Virus record (IMG/VR): IMGVR_UViG_3300020401_000016
Coordinates: 1-64,000 of that record
From: a virus
Direction: 5' to 3' (one strand)
Length of the DNA: 64,000 nt
Part shown: in pieces, positions 24,182-34,000 of the stretch
Layout of the letters: the number at the start of each line of letters is the position of its first letter
Numbering within the stretch: position 1 is the first letter of the stretch
Notes under the pieces: generated by a model
Database searches by the model: none
Told to the model about the DNA's origin: nothing
The model's input: the letters and a program-made list of their open reading frames with translations, nothing else
Made by a program: the position numbers and the translations under genes

Positions 24182-27100
24182 ATGGCCGTTGGTCGAATTT
24201 CAGGTCCGCTCTTAAAGGCAAATCTCGTTCGAAGTACGCTACCAGCGGAAAGACGAAACCTTGCGTTTGAGACTGACTTATTATACATTGATGTTAACAA
24301 TGACAGAATTGGGGTCAAGACAACTAGTCCTCAATATCCTTTAGACGTTGCAGGTACAATCAGAACTACAGATTTACAAGTTTCCACTAGTACACAAATT
24401 AATAATGTTACAATTAGTGCGAACTCTATTACTACCACAGGAAATCAATTAAATCTAGCAACACCAGACAGTGCTGTATACAACAATAGACTGATAGTAG
24501 ATGATTTAATTATTGACGGCAACACAATTACTGCTACAGATACCAATCAAAATTTTGAAATTATACCAAGCGGAACTGGTACTGTTGAAGTAAGAGGTGA
24601 CACAAGAGTTGAAGGTAATATTCACGCAACAGGCAATATTAGAGCAGATGGAAACATTCAAATTGGTGACCAAGACACTGATACGATTACAATTAATGCT
24701 GATGTGGCATCTAATTTAGTACCTGATGCATCAAACACATACACACTAGGTTTAGCAAATAAAAGATGGGACGAAGTATTTGCGAATAACTTAACTGTTG
24801 ATAACCTAACATTGACAGGTAATATCACTGTAAATGGTCTAGACTTAACTGCTCGTCCAGGTAAAACTTATTACGTAGCAACAAATGGTGATGACTTGCA
24901 AACAGGGACACACCAAAATGATCCATACGCAAGTTTAACAAAAGCATTATCTGTTGCAACATCAGGTGATCATATTCACATATATCCAGGAACATACACA
25001 GAAGTATTTCCTATGGTTGTTCCAGTGGGAGTATCTGTAAGAGGTGATGGATTAAGAGCAGTTACTATACAGCCAACAACTCCAACAAAAACAAATGACG
25101 GATTTATTTTAAATGGTGAAGTAACAATTGAAGATTTAACAATTACAGGATTTAATTTTGATTCTGTAAACAACACAGGACACGCATTTAGATTTAATTC
25201 AAATGGAGACAGTAGCGGATACGCAGTAACGTCAAGATCACCATACATAAGAAACGTGACTGTATTAACACAAGGTACGGTGACAAGTGCTACTGATCCT
25301 AGAGGTTTTGGTTCAGGAGATGCAGGTAAAGGTGCATTTTTAGATGGTTCTATGGCAACTGCTTGGAGTAGAGAAGCAGGTGCATTGTTCCAAAATGTTA
25401 CAATGATTACTCCAGGAGTTGATGCAATGACATTGACAAATGGTGTTAGAGTTGAATGGTTAAACTCGTTCACATACTTTGCTAACAGATCAATTTATGC
25501 ATATGACGGTGTGTCAGGTCTTGCTGGACAAGGACAAACAAATTTAAGAGTCGATGGAATCAGCGGATCAATCACTGCTGGTGAAACAATATTCTACTAC
25601 AATAACAGTGGACAAGTAATAAGTTCTGCAACAATTGATTCAGTAGATGGCAATAGAATTACTATTAACGGGAAAGTAACAGGATTTGAATTGCCACCTG
25701 AATCAGGCGGAAAAACAATGGTCACAAACGGTAATGCACAATTGAATACAAGCATTAAAAAGTTTGGACAAAGCAGTTTACAACTAGGTGGAACTGCTGA
25801 TGGAACAAATACAGCAAACAGTGTAGACTTTGGTTTTGGAACAGACGACTTCACAATTGAAACGTGGGTAAGATCAAATCAAGCACAAACAACTGTATTG
25901 TTTGACACACGAGCAAATACAAGTAGCGACAACGGAATTCAAGTTTCTGTAAGCAATAGTACTCCAAGAATTTTATTGAATGGTTCTTATGTGTTGACAG
26001 GTACAAATGGATTTAATGATAACATTTGGACACACTTTGCAGTGTCTAGAAGAAACAGTTACACTAAAATTTTTATAGACGGAGTTAATTCGGGACAAAC
26101 TAGAAATCCAAAAGTTTTAACTTCAAATGATGGCGTGACGACAAACAGTAGTGTTAAGAAATATGGCGACAAATCAGTTCAGTTCGATGGTGCTGATGAT
26201 TGCATAGATGTTGCCAACACGGCAGATTTTGGTTTCGGTACTGGCGACTTTACTGCTGAAGCATGGATACAAACAAATTCAACTGCACAACAAACTGTGT
26301 ATGACTTTAGAACTACTAGCATTGAAGACAAAGTTTGGATGTACATCACACCAACAAACAACAAATTAATACTATATGTAAATGGTTCTGCTATTGCAGA
26401 ACTAACAGGCATAACATTGTCTAATTGGCATCACGTTGCATTAACAAGACAAGCAGGAGTTGGAAGATTATTTTTAGATGGTGTTCTAGGTGCAACATTT
26501 ACTTTTGCAAACAATTTAGGTGCAACAACTCCTTGTAGAATAGGTGCAAGATATGATGCAATTGGCACAAATGAATTTTCTGGATACATGGATGCAGTAA
26601 GAGTAAGTTCAACTGCAAAATACACAACAGCATTTACTCCTGCTAATTTAGTTAATACTACTGACACTTTATTATTAATAGACGCAGAAGATGGCATTGT
26701 TGATAACACAAATCTATACATGAATACAAATTTAGCAAGTGCAAAACCTTTAACAATAGGAAACAATTATTCTAACAACAACGGTTTCAATGGTTATCTT
26801 GATGACTTTAGAATTATCAAAGGCTTTTCACTTTACAGCACAAACTTTACACCACCAACAGCAGAACTAACAAGAACAAATGACACTTCTTTACTTTTAA
26901 GATTTAATGGAGATAATGGTTCAACAACATTTACAGAAACATTAACACTTCCACAAGATATTAGATTTAGTGGCGGTGCAACTGCTGAAAGATTTACTTT
27001 AGTAGATTACGCAGACTTTGGTGCGGAAGTACGTGCTATTGCATCTGCATCAATCTATGGAAATTATGGAATATGGGGTGATGGTCTTGGTGTAAGAATG

Positions 27101-28528
27101 TATCTAATCTCACACAACCTTGCTTACATAGGAAATGGTAAAGAAGTTTCTAATGATGCAAACACTGTGGTACAAGCAAATGAAATTGTAAAACAAAATG
27201 ACGCAAGTATATTCTTTACTTCAGTTGACCATAAAGGTGATTTTAGAGTTGGTGATCAATTTTATGTAAATCAAGAAACAGGACAAGTAGACTTTACTAC
27301 ATCTACATTGAATATTGATATTGATCAAGGCGTTACATTTACAACAGGAAATGATATCACAGTAATCAATGGTTCAAGTGTTGAAACAGGAAACATAAAA
27401 ATAAGTGGAAACACAATAGAAAGTTTAACAGGCGATGTGACGTTTGATTCAAATTCTGATCAAATGAATCTACAAAATAATGTTGCAATTAGTGGAAACT
27501 TAGATGTAACAGGTGACATAACAATTGGTGGTAATGTTACTATTGGAGATGAAACAACAGACTCAATAAACATCACAGCAGGTATAGGTTCTGATCTTAA
27601 ACCAGCAGTTGATAACTTGTATGACTTAGGTACTGCAACAAAAAGATGGAATACAGTATTCACTAGAGAATTACAAACTGACAGTATAAAAATAGATAAC
27701 AATGTAATTCAAACTATTGATTCAAATGCAGATTTAGAATTGAGAACAAATGGAACTGGAAACGTAAATGTAGAAAACTTCAGTTTCAATGGCAATACTA
27801 TTTCAAATACAAACGATATTACAATCAATCCATCAACTGGAGTATTTAGAGTAGATGGTACAGGAGCAGTAAAAGTTCCAGCAGGAACAACAGCAGAAAG
27901 ACCAGGATCACCAGCTCTTGGTATGTTGCGTTACAACACAGATACTGGATTCTTTGAAGGTTATGATGGAAATTGGATACCTTTAGCGGGTGTATCAGAT
28001 ATTGACCAAGACACTTATATCACTGCTGAATTAAATCCTGGTGATGATGACGATACTTTAAGATTTTATGCGGCAGGACAGTTGGTTGCTGATGTAAATT
28101 CTACAAGATTTGATGTTCAAAGTTTGGTAGTAGACAATCTATTATTACAAGGAAATTCAATATCAACAACAGGAACTGACCAAGATTTACTCCTAAATGC
28201 TAATGGTTTAGGTACAATCAAAGTAGAAGACTTTGTTTTTGAAGGAAATACGATAACTAATAGTGTACCCGACAGTCCGACGGTTTTTAGGACCACAGGA
28301 GACGGTTACATCGACGTTTCGCAGGCTGGTGGATTCGTTTTACCAACCGGAACAAGCGTAGATAGACCAAGTGTTGGTGTTACTGGTATGATCAGGTACA
28401 ACACAAATGACCAAAGGGTTGAGTTGTATGATGGTACTAGTTGGGGATCAATTGCTGGAAGTTCAGGAGCAGTTAGTATCCTTGACGCAACAGAAATTGC
28501 AATTAAAATTGCATTAACATATGGATAA
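24182..28528 (+). CDS. Long tail-fibre protein with LamG domains (1448 residues)
   Basis: Paralogue of the preceding fibre: same N-terminal GRISGPLLKANL / LAFETDLLYI, same beta-helix start (YYVATNGDDLQTGTHQNDPYASL, about 229) and matching C-terminal half. The extra length is largely explained by a LamG/concanavalin-like insert at about 510-890: FGFGTDDFTIETWVRS...WTHFAVSRR-IFIDGV and FGFGTGDFTAEAWIQT...WHHVALTRQ-LFLDGV, ending GYMDAVRVSS and GYLDDFRIIKG. The second LamG seems nested inside the first. LamG domains bind glycans. Two C-terminal 'RYNTD/RYNTN' units (about 1250 and 1400) precede the end. Strong AGGAG site; structured leader. Confidence 0.78.
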   Translation: MAVGRISGPLLKANLVRSTLPAERRNLAFETDLLYIDVNNDRIGVKTTSPQYPLDVAGTIRTTDLQVSTSTQINNVTISANSITTTGNQLNLATPDSAVYNNRLIVDDLIIDGNTITATDTNQNFEIIPSGTGTVEVRGDTRVEGNIHATGNIRADGNIQIGDQDTDTITINADVASNLVPDASNTYTLGLANKRWDEVFANNLTVDNLTLTGNITVNGLDLTARPGKTYYVATNGDDLQTGTHQNDPYASLTKALSVATSGDHIHIYPGTYTEVFPMVVPVGVSVRGDGLRAVTIQPTTPTKTNDGFILNGEVTIEDLTITGFNFDSVNNTGHAFRFNSNGDSSGYAVTSRSPYIRNVTVLTQGTVTSATDPRGFGSGDAGKGAFLDGSMATAWSREAGALFQNVTMITPGVDAMTLTNGVRVEWLNSFTYFANRSIYAYDGVSGLAGQGQTNLRVDGISGSITAGETIFYYNNSGQVISSATIDSVDGNRITINGKVTGFELPPESGGKTMVTNGNAQLNTSIKKFGQSSLQLGGTADGTNTANSVDFGFGTDDFTIETWVRSNQAQTTVLFDTRANTSSDNGIQVSVSNSTPRILLNGSYVLTGTNGFNDNIWTHFAVSRRNSYTKIFIDGVNSGQTRNPKVLTSNDGVTTNSSVKKYGDKSVQFDGADDCIDVANTADFGFGTGDFTAEAWIQTNSTAQQTVYDFRTTSIEDKVWMYITPTNNKLILYVNGSAIAELTGITLSNWHHVALTRQAGVGRLFLDGVLGATFTFANNLGATTPCRIGARYDAIGTNEFSGYMDAVRVSSTAKYTTAFTPANLVNTTDTLLLIDAEDGIVDNTNLYMNTNLASAKPLTIGNNYSNNNGFNGYLDDFRIIKGFSLYSTNFTPPTAELTRTNDTSLLLRFNGDNGSTTFTETLTLPQDIRFSGGATAERFTLVDYADFGAEVRAIASASIYGNYGIWGDGLGVRMYLISHNLAYIGNGKEVSNDANTVVQANEIVKQNDASIFFTSVDHKGDFRVGDQFYVNQETGQVDFTTSTLNIDIDQGVTFTTGNDITVINGSSVETGNIKISGNTIESLTGDVTFDSNSDQMNLQNNVAISGNLDVTGDITIGGNVTIGDETTDSINITAGIGSDLKPAVDNLYDLGTATKRWNTVFTRELQTDSIKIDNNVIQTIDSNADLELRTNGTGNVNVENFSFNGNTISNTNDITINPSTGVFRVDGTGAVKVPAGTTAERPGSPALGMLRYNTDTGFFEGYDGNWIPLAGVSDIDQDTYITAELNPGDDDDTLRFYAAGQLVADVNSTRFDVQSLVVDNLLLQGNSISTTGTDQDLLLNANGLGTIKVEDFVFEGNTITNSVPDSPTVFRTTGDGYIDVSQAGGFVLPTGTSVDRPSVGVTGMIRYNTNDQRVELYDGTSWGSIAGSSGAVSILDATEIAIKIALTYG

Positions 28529-28536
28529 GATTTGAG

Positions 28537-28866
28537 ATGGCAACGGCATTTAAAAACACAATAATCAAAAATATAGGAACTGTTCCTGTAGAATTATACA
28601 CAGCAGATCCTGGAACTAACACAACTTTTGTTGGATTAAGTCTTGCAAACTTGACAGATTCAGTTGTAAGAGCAAGTGTTACTTTGAAAGACACAACATC
28701 AGTTGAAGGTTTCATAATTAAAGACTGTTTTATAGCACCTAATTCAAGTTTAAGAGTTTTGAACGCAGGTGAAAAATTAATTGTTGCAGAAAACAATCAA
28801 TTATTTTGCACAGCAAACATTAACGATTCTTTGGATGTTGTTGCAAGTTTTGTGGAGATAACATAA
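28537..28866 (+). CDS. Small beta-sandwich structural protein
   Basis: 109 residues: IIKNIGTVPVELYTADPGTNTTFVGLSLANLTDSVVRASVTL, then LRVLNAGEKLIVAENNQLFCTANINDSLDVVASFVEI. The same length and strand layout as the small proteins at 19584 and 41952. It lies 8 bases after the 1448-residue fibre and probably acts with it, perhaps as a cap or connector. Confidence 0.6.
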   Translation: MATAFKNTIIKNIGTVPVELYTADPGTNTTFVGLSLANLTDSVVRASVTLKDTTSVEGFIIKDCFIAPNSSLRVLNAGEKLIVAENNQLFCTANINDSLDVVASFVEIT

Positions 28867-28867
28867 G

Positions 28868-29329
28868 ATGACACAGAGTGTTGGTCAGAGTGTAAACGTA
28901 TATTTAAAAGAAGGAATCAAAGACAGATACTTCTATGGTTTATACCGTACAGACGAAGGTATGTTATACCTTGGTAGAGTTGACCAATTGGCTCGTAATG
29001 ACAGTATTCAAGTGAACAATCCTGGAGCGGCGGCAAATGACTTTGTTGACTTTGATCAAGGATATGATTTCTTTGAAGGACGTGATCTCAATCATGAAAA
29101 AGTATTTTTGAATTTGAGATACGAACAATTCAGATGGGACGATGTAAATCTGGATTATTTTATAAACGATGACGGCGAACTGTGCGTGAGAGTTAATAGT
29201 AAAAAAGGAGAGGGTGTGGTAACATATCCTGATGTATCTGAATCAGTAGATGCAGTTGTATCTCCATTTACTTTTGACAAAGAAGCATACACATTTGACG
29301 ACAGTGACATAACATTTGATAGAGGATAG
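28868..29329 (+). CDS. Structural protein, paralogue of the gene at 30647
   Basis: 153 residues. Shared pattern with the 30647 protein: RYFYGLYRTDEGMLYLGRVDQL, NNPGAAANDFVDFDQGYDFFEGRD and VFLNLRYEQFRWDDVNLDYFINDDGELCVRVN. Function is unknown. Its place in the fibre block and its duplication suggest a fibre-associated adaptor. The last 40 residues (SPFTFDKEAYTFDDSDITFDRG) are absent from the paralogue. Confidence 0.6.
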   Translation: MTQSVGQSVNVYLKEGIKDRYFYGLYRTDEGMLYLGRVDQLARNDSIQVNNPGAAANDFVDFDQGYDFFEGRDLNHEKVFLNLRYEQFRWDDVNLDYFINDDGELCVRVNSKKGEGVVTYPDVSESVDAVVSPFTFDKEAYTFDDSDITFDRG

Positions 29330-29343
29330 GAGTAGTAGGAAAA

Positions 29344-30630
29344 ATGGCACGACAACTTATAAATGACGGTATCCTACCTAATGACGGTCAAGGTGACACG
29401 TTAAGGCAAGGTGCGTCGAAAATAAACAATAACTTCCAAGAGTTATATCAAACTTTAGGAAATGGAACACAAATTACTTTAATAGAAAATAATCTATTAA
29501 ATGTAACAGGTGCAAACAAAGTAACTTTTTTATATAACGCATTGACAGATTTGCCAAGTGCGGCAACATATCACGGTATGTTTGCTCATGTACATAGTGA
29601 GAATGCTTCCTACTACGCTCACGCAGGTGCTTGGGTAAAACTACTTGATACTAACAAATCAATTGGTTTACTAGCAGATGTTGATGTCGCAACTGCGGCT
29701 CCACAAGATGGACAGGCGTTAGTCTGGGACAATGGAAATGGAACTTGGAAACCAGGAACTGTACAAGCCGGCGGCGGTGGCGGTGGCGGAGGTGCAACAA
29801 ACTTCTTAGGTTTGTCTGATACACCTTCAAGTTTTACAGGTAATGCAAATTATTTTGTTACTGTAAACGGACAAAGCAACGCACTTACTTTTACAGCATC
29901 TCCAGGAGGAGTAAATGTTTTATCTGATGTAGACACAGTTACAACTCCACCAGTTGCAGGACAAGTTTTAAAATGGAACGGAAACAATTGGGTACCAGCC
30001 AATGATGCAACATCAGGCGGTGGTTCTACAGATGCAGATACATTAGATGGTTTAGACAGTACGTATTTCTTAAATTACAATAACTTGTCTAACAAACCAA
30101 CTATTCCTACAGAACTACAAGATTTAGGAATTGTAGACGGTAGTGCAAACCAAGTTTTAACTACTGATGGTGCAGGTGGATTTACTTTTGAAGATGCGGC
30201 AAGTGGTGGTGCAACTACTCTTAATGCATTAACTGACGTAACAGTAGCAAGTCCTTCACAAGGTGATGTGCTTTATTATAATGGCACAGGTTGGGTAGCA
30301 CAAAATGGTCCAGTTATTAGATGGACAATGACAGCAAATGGTGCCTCTGACTATGTTTTCAGTGGTCCAGGTTTTGTGTCAGCAACTAATGATCCAACAT
30401 TATATTTGTCAAGAGGACACACATATATTTTTGTAAACAATTCGGGCGGAAGTCATCCATTTGAAATAAGAACAGGTTTCAATGGATCAGCATATTCGTC
30501 TGGTGTTTCAAACAATGGTGCAAACAGCGGTGCAATAACATTTACTGTACCGATGAACGCTCCATCAACTTTGTATTATCAATGTACTAGTCACCAAAAC
30601 ATGGGTAATACAATTAATATTGTAGCATAA
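29344..30630 (+). CDS. Fibre protein with C-terminal cupredoxin-like domain
   Basis: 428 residues. The N-terminus RQLINDGILPNDGQGDTLRQGASKINNNFQELY (4-36) is a known phage-fibre attachment motif. The middle contains short repeats of the type VLSDVDTVTTPPVAGQVLKWNGNNWVPAN, and a Gly run (about 143-150). The last 100 residues form a cupredoxin-like domain: YLSRGHTYIFVNNSGGSHPFEI ... FTVPMNAPSTLYYQCTSHQNMG. The potential type-1 copper ligands are His371, Cys414, His417 and Met420. The C-x2-H-x2-M spacing equals that of amicyanin. Copper binding has not been shown for such fibre domains as far as I know. Confidence 0.72.
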   Translation: MARQLINDGILPNDGQGDTLRQGASKINNNFQELYQTLGNGTQITLIENNLLNVTGANKVTFLYNALTDLPSAATYHGMFAHVHSENASYYAHAGAWVKLLDTNKSIGLLADVDVATAAPQDGQALVWDNGNGTWKPGTVQAGGGGGGGGATNFLGLSDTPSSFTGNANYFVTVNGQSNALTFTASPGGVNVLSDVDTVTTPPVAGQVLKWNGNNWVPANDATSGGGSTDADTLDGLDSTYFLNYNNLSNKPTIPTELQDLGIVDGSANQVLTTDGAGGFTFEDAASGGATTLNALTDVTVASPSQGDVLYYNGTGWVAQNGPVIRWTMTANGASDYVFSGPGFVSATNDPTLYLSRGHTYIFVNNSGGSHPFEIRTGFNGSAYSSGVSNNGANSGAITFTVPMNAPSTLYYQCTSHQNMGNTINIVA

Positions 30631-30646
30631 GGAGTTAAAGGTTTAG

Positions 30647-31000
30647 ATGTCTGAAACTTTTGGAATAGGAATAGAAGATTTACAACAGTCACTTGGTAAT
30701 GCTCGTTACTTTTACGGCTTAAGAAGAACTGACCAAGGCACTTTGTATCTTGTTAAAGCCGATTTGTTAGAGTTAGAAGACGGGGTGATTGTTAATAAAC
30801 CAGGTGCTCCAAGTCAAAATTACAATGATTTCAGTAGAGGACAGGACTTTTTTGATGGTAAAGATACAGAACATAAAAAAGTTTTTGAAAATCTAGTGTA
30901 TGAACAATTTAGGTGGGATGGCAGAAATGTATTCTACTATATTAACGAACAGGGCGAATTAGTTCTAAAAGTGAACGAATCGCACACTTACGAGGAATAA
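30647..31000 (+). CDS. Structural protein, paralogue of the gene at 28868
   Basis: 117 residues with NARYFYGLRRTDQGTLYLVKADLL, NKPGAPSQNYNDFSRGQDFFDGKD and VFENLVYEQFRWDGRNVFYYINEQGELVLKVN. The same domain as in the 28868 protein, without its C-terminal tail. It directly precedes a late-type box and the first giant adhesin gene. Confidence 0.6.
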   Translation: MSETFGIGIEDLQQSLGNARYFYGLRRTDQGTLYLVKADLLELEDGVIVNKPGAPSQNYNDFSRGQDFFDGKDTEHKKVFENLVYEQFRWDGRNVFYYINEQGELVLKVNESHTYEE

Positions 31001-31006
31001 TAAATA
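30999..31006 (+). promoter_or_regulatory. Late-promoter-like box AATAAATA
   Basis: Start expected near 31012, 11 bases before ATG 31023; begins within the previous stop codon. Confidence 0.6.
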
Positions 31007-31022
31007 CAGGTAACAGAAGTCT

Positions 31023-34000
31023 ATGGCAGAATTTAAACTAGATAGGATACGTTTTAGATACAGAGGTGATTGGAGTTCAGCAACCAATTACGTAAAAGAC
31101 GATGTGATTCGTTACGGAGCAAAAGTATATGTCTGTATCGAAGTACACCAAGCAGATGCTAATTTCTACAATGATTTAAACAATTCTACACCAAGATGGG
31201 TGCAGATGATGGATGGTCAGTCTTGGACTGGCGAATGGCAAGCGGCAACTTTCTACAGAATTGGTGATCTTGTTAAATTAGGTGGTGTAATTTACAAATG
31301 TATAGAAGGACATACATCTAATACAAGTGCAAATGACGGAATTTTAGGTGATGAATTAAAATGGGTTTACTTTGCAAGAGGTGAAAACTGGACAAGTGTA
31401 TGGACACCAGAGACACTTTACAATGTAGATGACACAGTAATATATGGTGGTACAGTTTACAAATGTTTAACATCACACCAATCACAAAATGCTGATGCTG
31501 GTTTAGAATTTGATGCAGAAAAATGGGAATTCTATTCGCAATCAGATAATTTTAGAGGTGAGTGGCAACCAAACACACACTATTACATTGATGATATAGC
31601 AAGATATGGTGGTATCTTATACAGAGCAATTGGTTCACACATCAGTACACCTAACATTGTGTACACAAACCCAACAAACACTTACAATCAAGACAATGTA
31701 AACAATCCAACAGGCGGAACTAATGCAACATTTGAAGTTTACAGAGATGGTGGAAACTATTATGGTAAAATTTTAACTGCTGGATCTGGATATATTCAAG
31801 CAGAAACATTTACAGTATTAGGATCTAACTTAAATGGTGCAGACTCAACTAACGATTGTACAATTACAATTACAACAGTTGATGGAACAGGAGCAATTAC
31901 AGCCATAAGTGTGGCAGGAACGGCAGATGCAACTGTAACATTTGGATTAGAAACTGACGCGGCAAGATGGGAAACTGCTTTAGAAGGTGTTGAATATAAA
32001 ACTAATTTTGCACAATATACACACTACAAAGTAAATGAAATTGTAAAATGGTCACCGGGTTTATGGAAAGTAACAACTTCACACTTTGCATTTAATCAAA
32101 ATTTAGATGAAACCAAATTTTCATTGTTTGTTCCAGGTTTAGAATTTGAAACACAATGGGTAGACACACAATATTATCAAAAAGGTGACATTGTACTTTA
32201 CGGTGGTTACTCTTACGTTGCATTACAATCTAACGTTGCTAGTAAACCAGCAGTAACAGATAGTACAGGCAACTGGGAACTTATTTTCCCTGGCTACAAT
32301 TACAGAGGCGAATGGGTAGGCACAGTTGAAAACAATGGAGTCAATGAACCAGTTCCATATAAAACTGGAGATGTTGTACTTGCAGGTGGTAACTTATACA
32401 TTGCTGTAAGAGACAACGAAGACACAGGTCCTGATACAGAATCAGTTTACGATCCAGGATCAGACGATCCTTTTCCATGGCAGTTACTTGTAACTGGTAA
32501 ACGTTGGAGAGGTCCTTGGATTGAAACAACTTCAGCGGGTGCAAATGAATATTTCCCTGGTGATGTTGTAACAGTAGCAGGAACACTTTGGGCTTGTATC
32601 GACAAGCACATGGCTAATTCATCAGATGCTAAACCACCATTAGATTTAGAATCAGAAAATGTTGGTCCTTATTGGGTGCTATTGGCACAAGGTGCTCCAG
32701 GTAACGTTCTAGAATATCCAGGAGATTTAAAAACACAAAACGATGATTCTACAAGATTAAGAATTGGAATAGGAACTCCAGGACAAATTTCAAAAGTATC
32801 TGCAAATGGATTCCCAGGTTGGGGTGATTTTGAATTAACAACAAATGTATACTATGTGGCTCCAGAAGGTGCAGACACACCAGACAATGGATTATTACCA
32901 AGTGCTCCATTTGCCTCAATAAAATATGCTTGTGAATATATTCAAGAATCTCCAGGTACAAGAACACCAGCAACTGTGTTTATAAAAACAGGTTTCTATG
33001 AAGAACAACTTCCAATCAAAGTACCAAGAGACACAGCACTTGTTGGAGATGAATTAAGAAGTACAAATGTAAGACCAGCACCAGGGTTTGAATCACAAAA
33101 TATGTTCTACGTAAACAACGGTTCTGGAATCAGAAACATGACTTTACAAGGTTTATCAGGAACATTAGGTGATGTTAATGAGTATGGTACTAGAAGACCA
33201 ACAGGAGGTGCGTTTGTATCTCTTGATCCAGGCACAGGTCCAACTGATGCTACAACTTGGATAACAAGTAAATCTTGTTATGTACAAAACGTATCAACAT
33301 TTGGTTCTGGTGCAATTGGTTTAAAAGTAGATGGTGATTTACACAACGGTGGTAATAAATCAGTTGTTGCAAACGACTTTACACAAATTATAGACAACGG
33401 AATAGGATTCTGGGTAAATGGTGATGGTAAATCAGAACTTGTATCTGTGTTTACATATTACAATCACATTGGTTATCTAGCAACTAACGGTGGTAAAGTT
33501 AGAGCAACTAACGGTAACAATTCATATGGAGACTTTGGTTCAGTTGCAGAAGGAGTTGCCGCAACAGAAACTCCAATTACTTGTAAAATTGACAACTACA
33601 CAGGTGAAGCAATAGTAAATGATGTTTACAACGATGAAAATGAAATTTATGCTTTTGCTTACACACATGGTGGTGAAAATTATACAACAGCAAATATTAC
33701 AATTGAAGGTTCAGGTGAAGGTGCGGCGGCAAGTATAAAATATGAAAATACTAGAGACGGTGCAATTAAAGAAATAAGAATAAAAGGACCAGATGATTCA
33801 TCACCGGCAGGTGGTGCTCAGTACACTCAGATTGATGGTACAGCAAGAAGTGGTACTTCAACACAAATCGAACTTGCGGCACAATTAGGTAGACCAGCAT
33901 CTGAATTAATTGGACAAAGAATTTATTTAAGAGAAGGTCGTGGAAGAGGACAATATGCATATATTGATACTTTCAACGAAGTTACAAAAGTTGCAACAGT

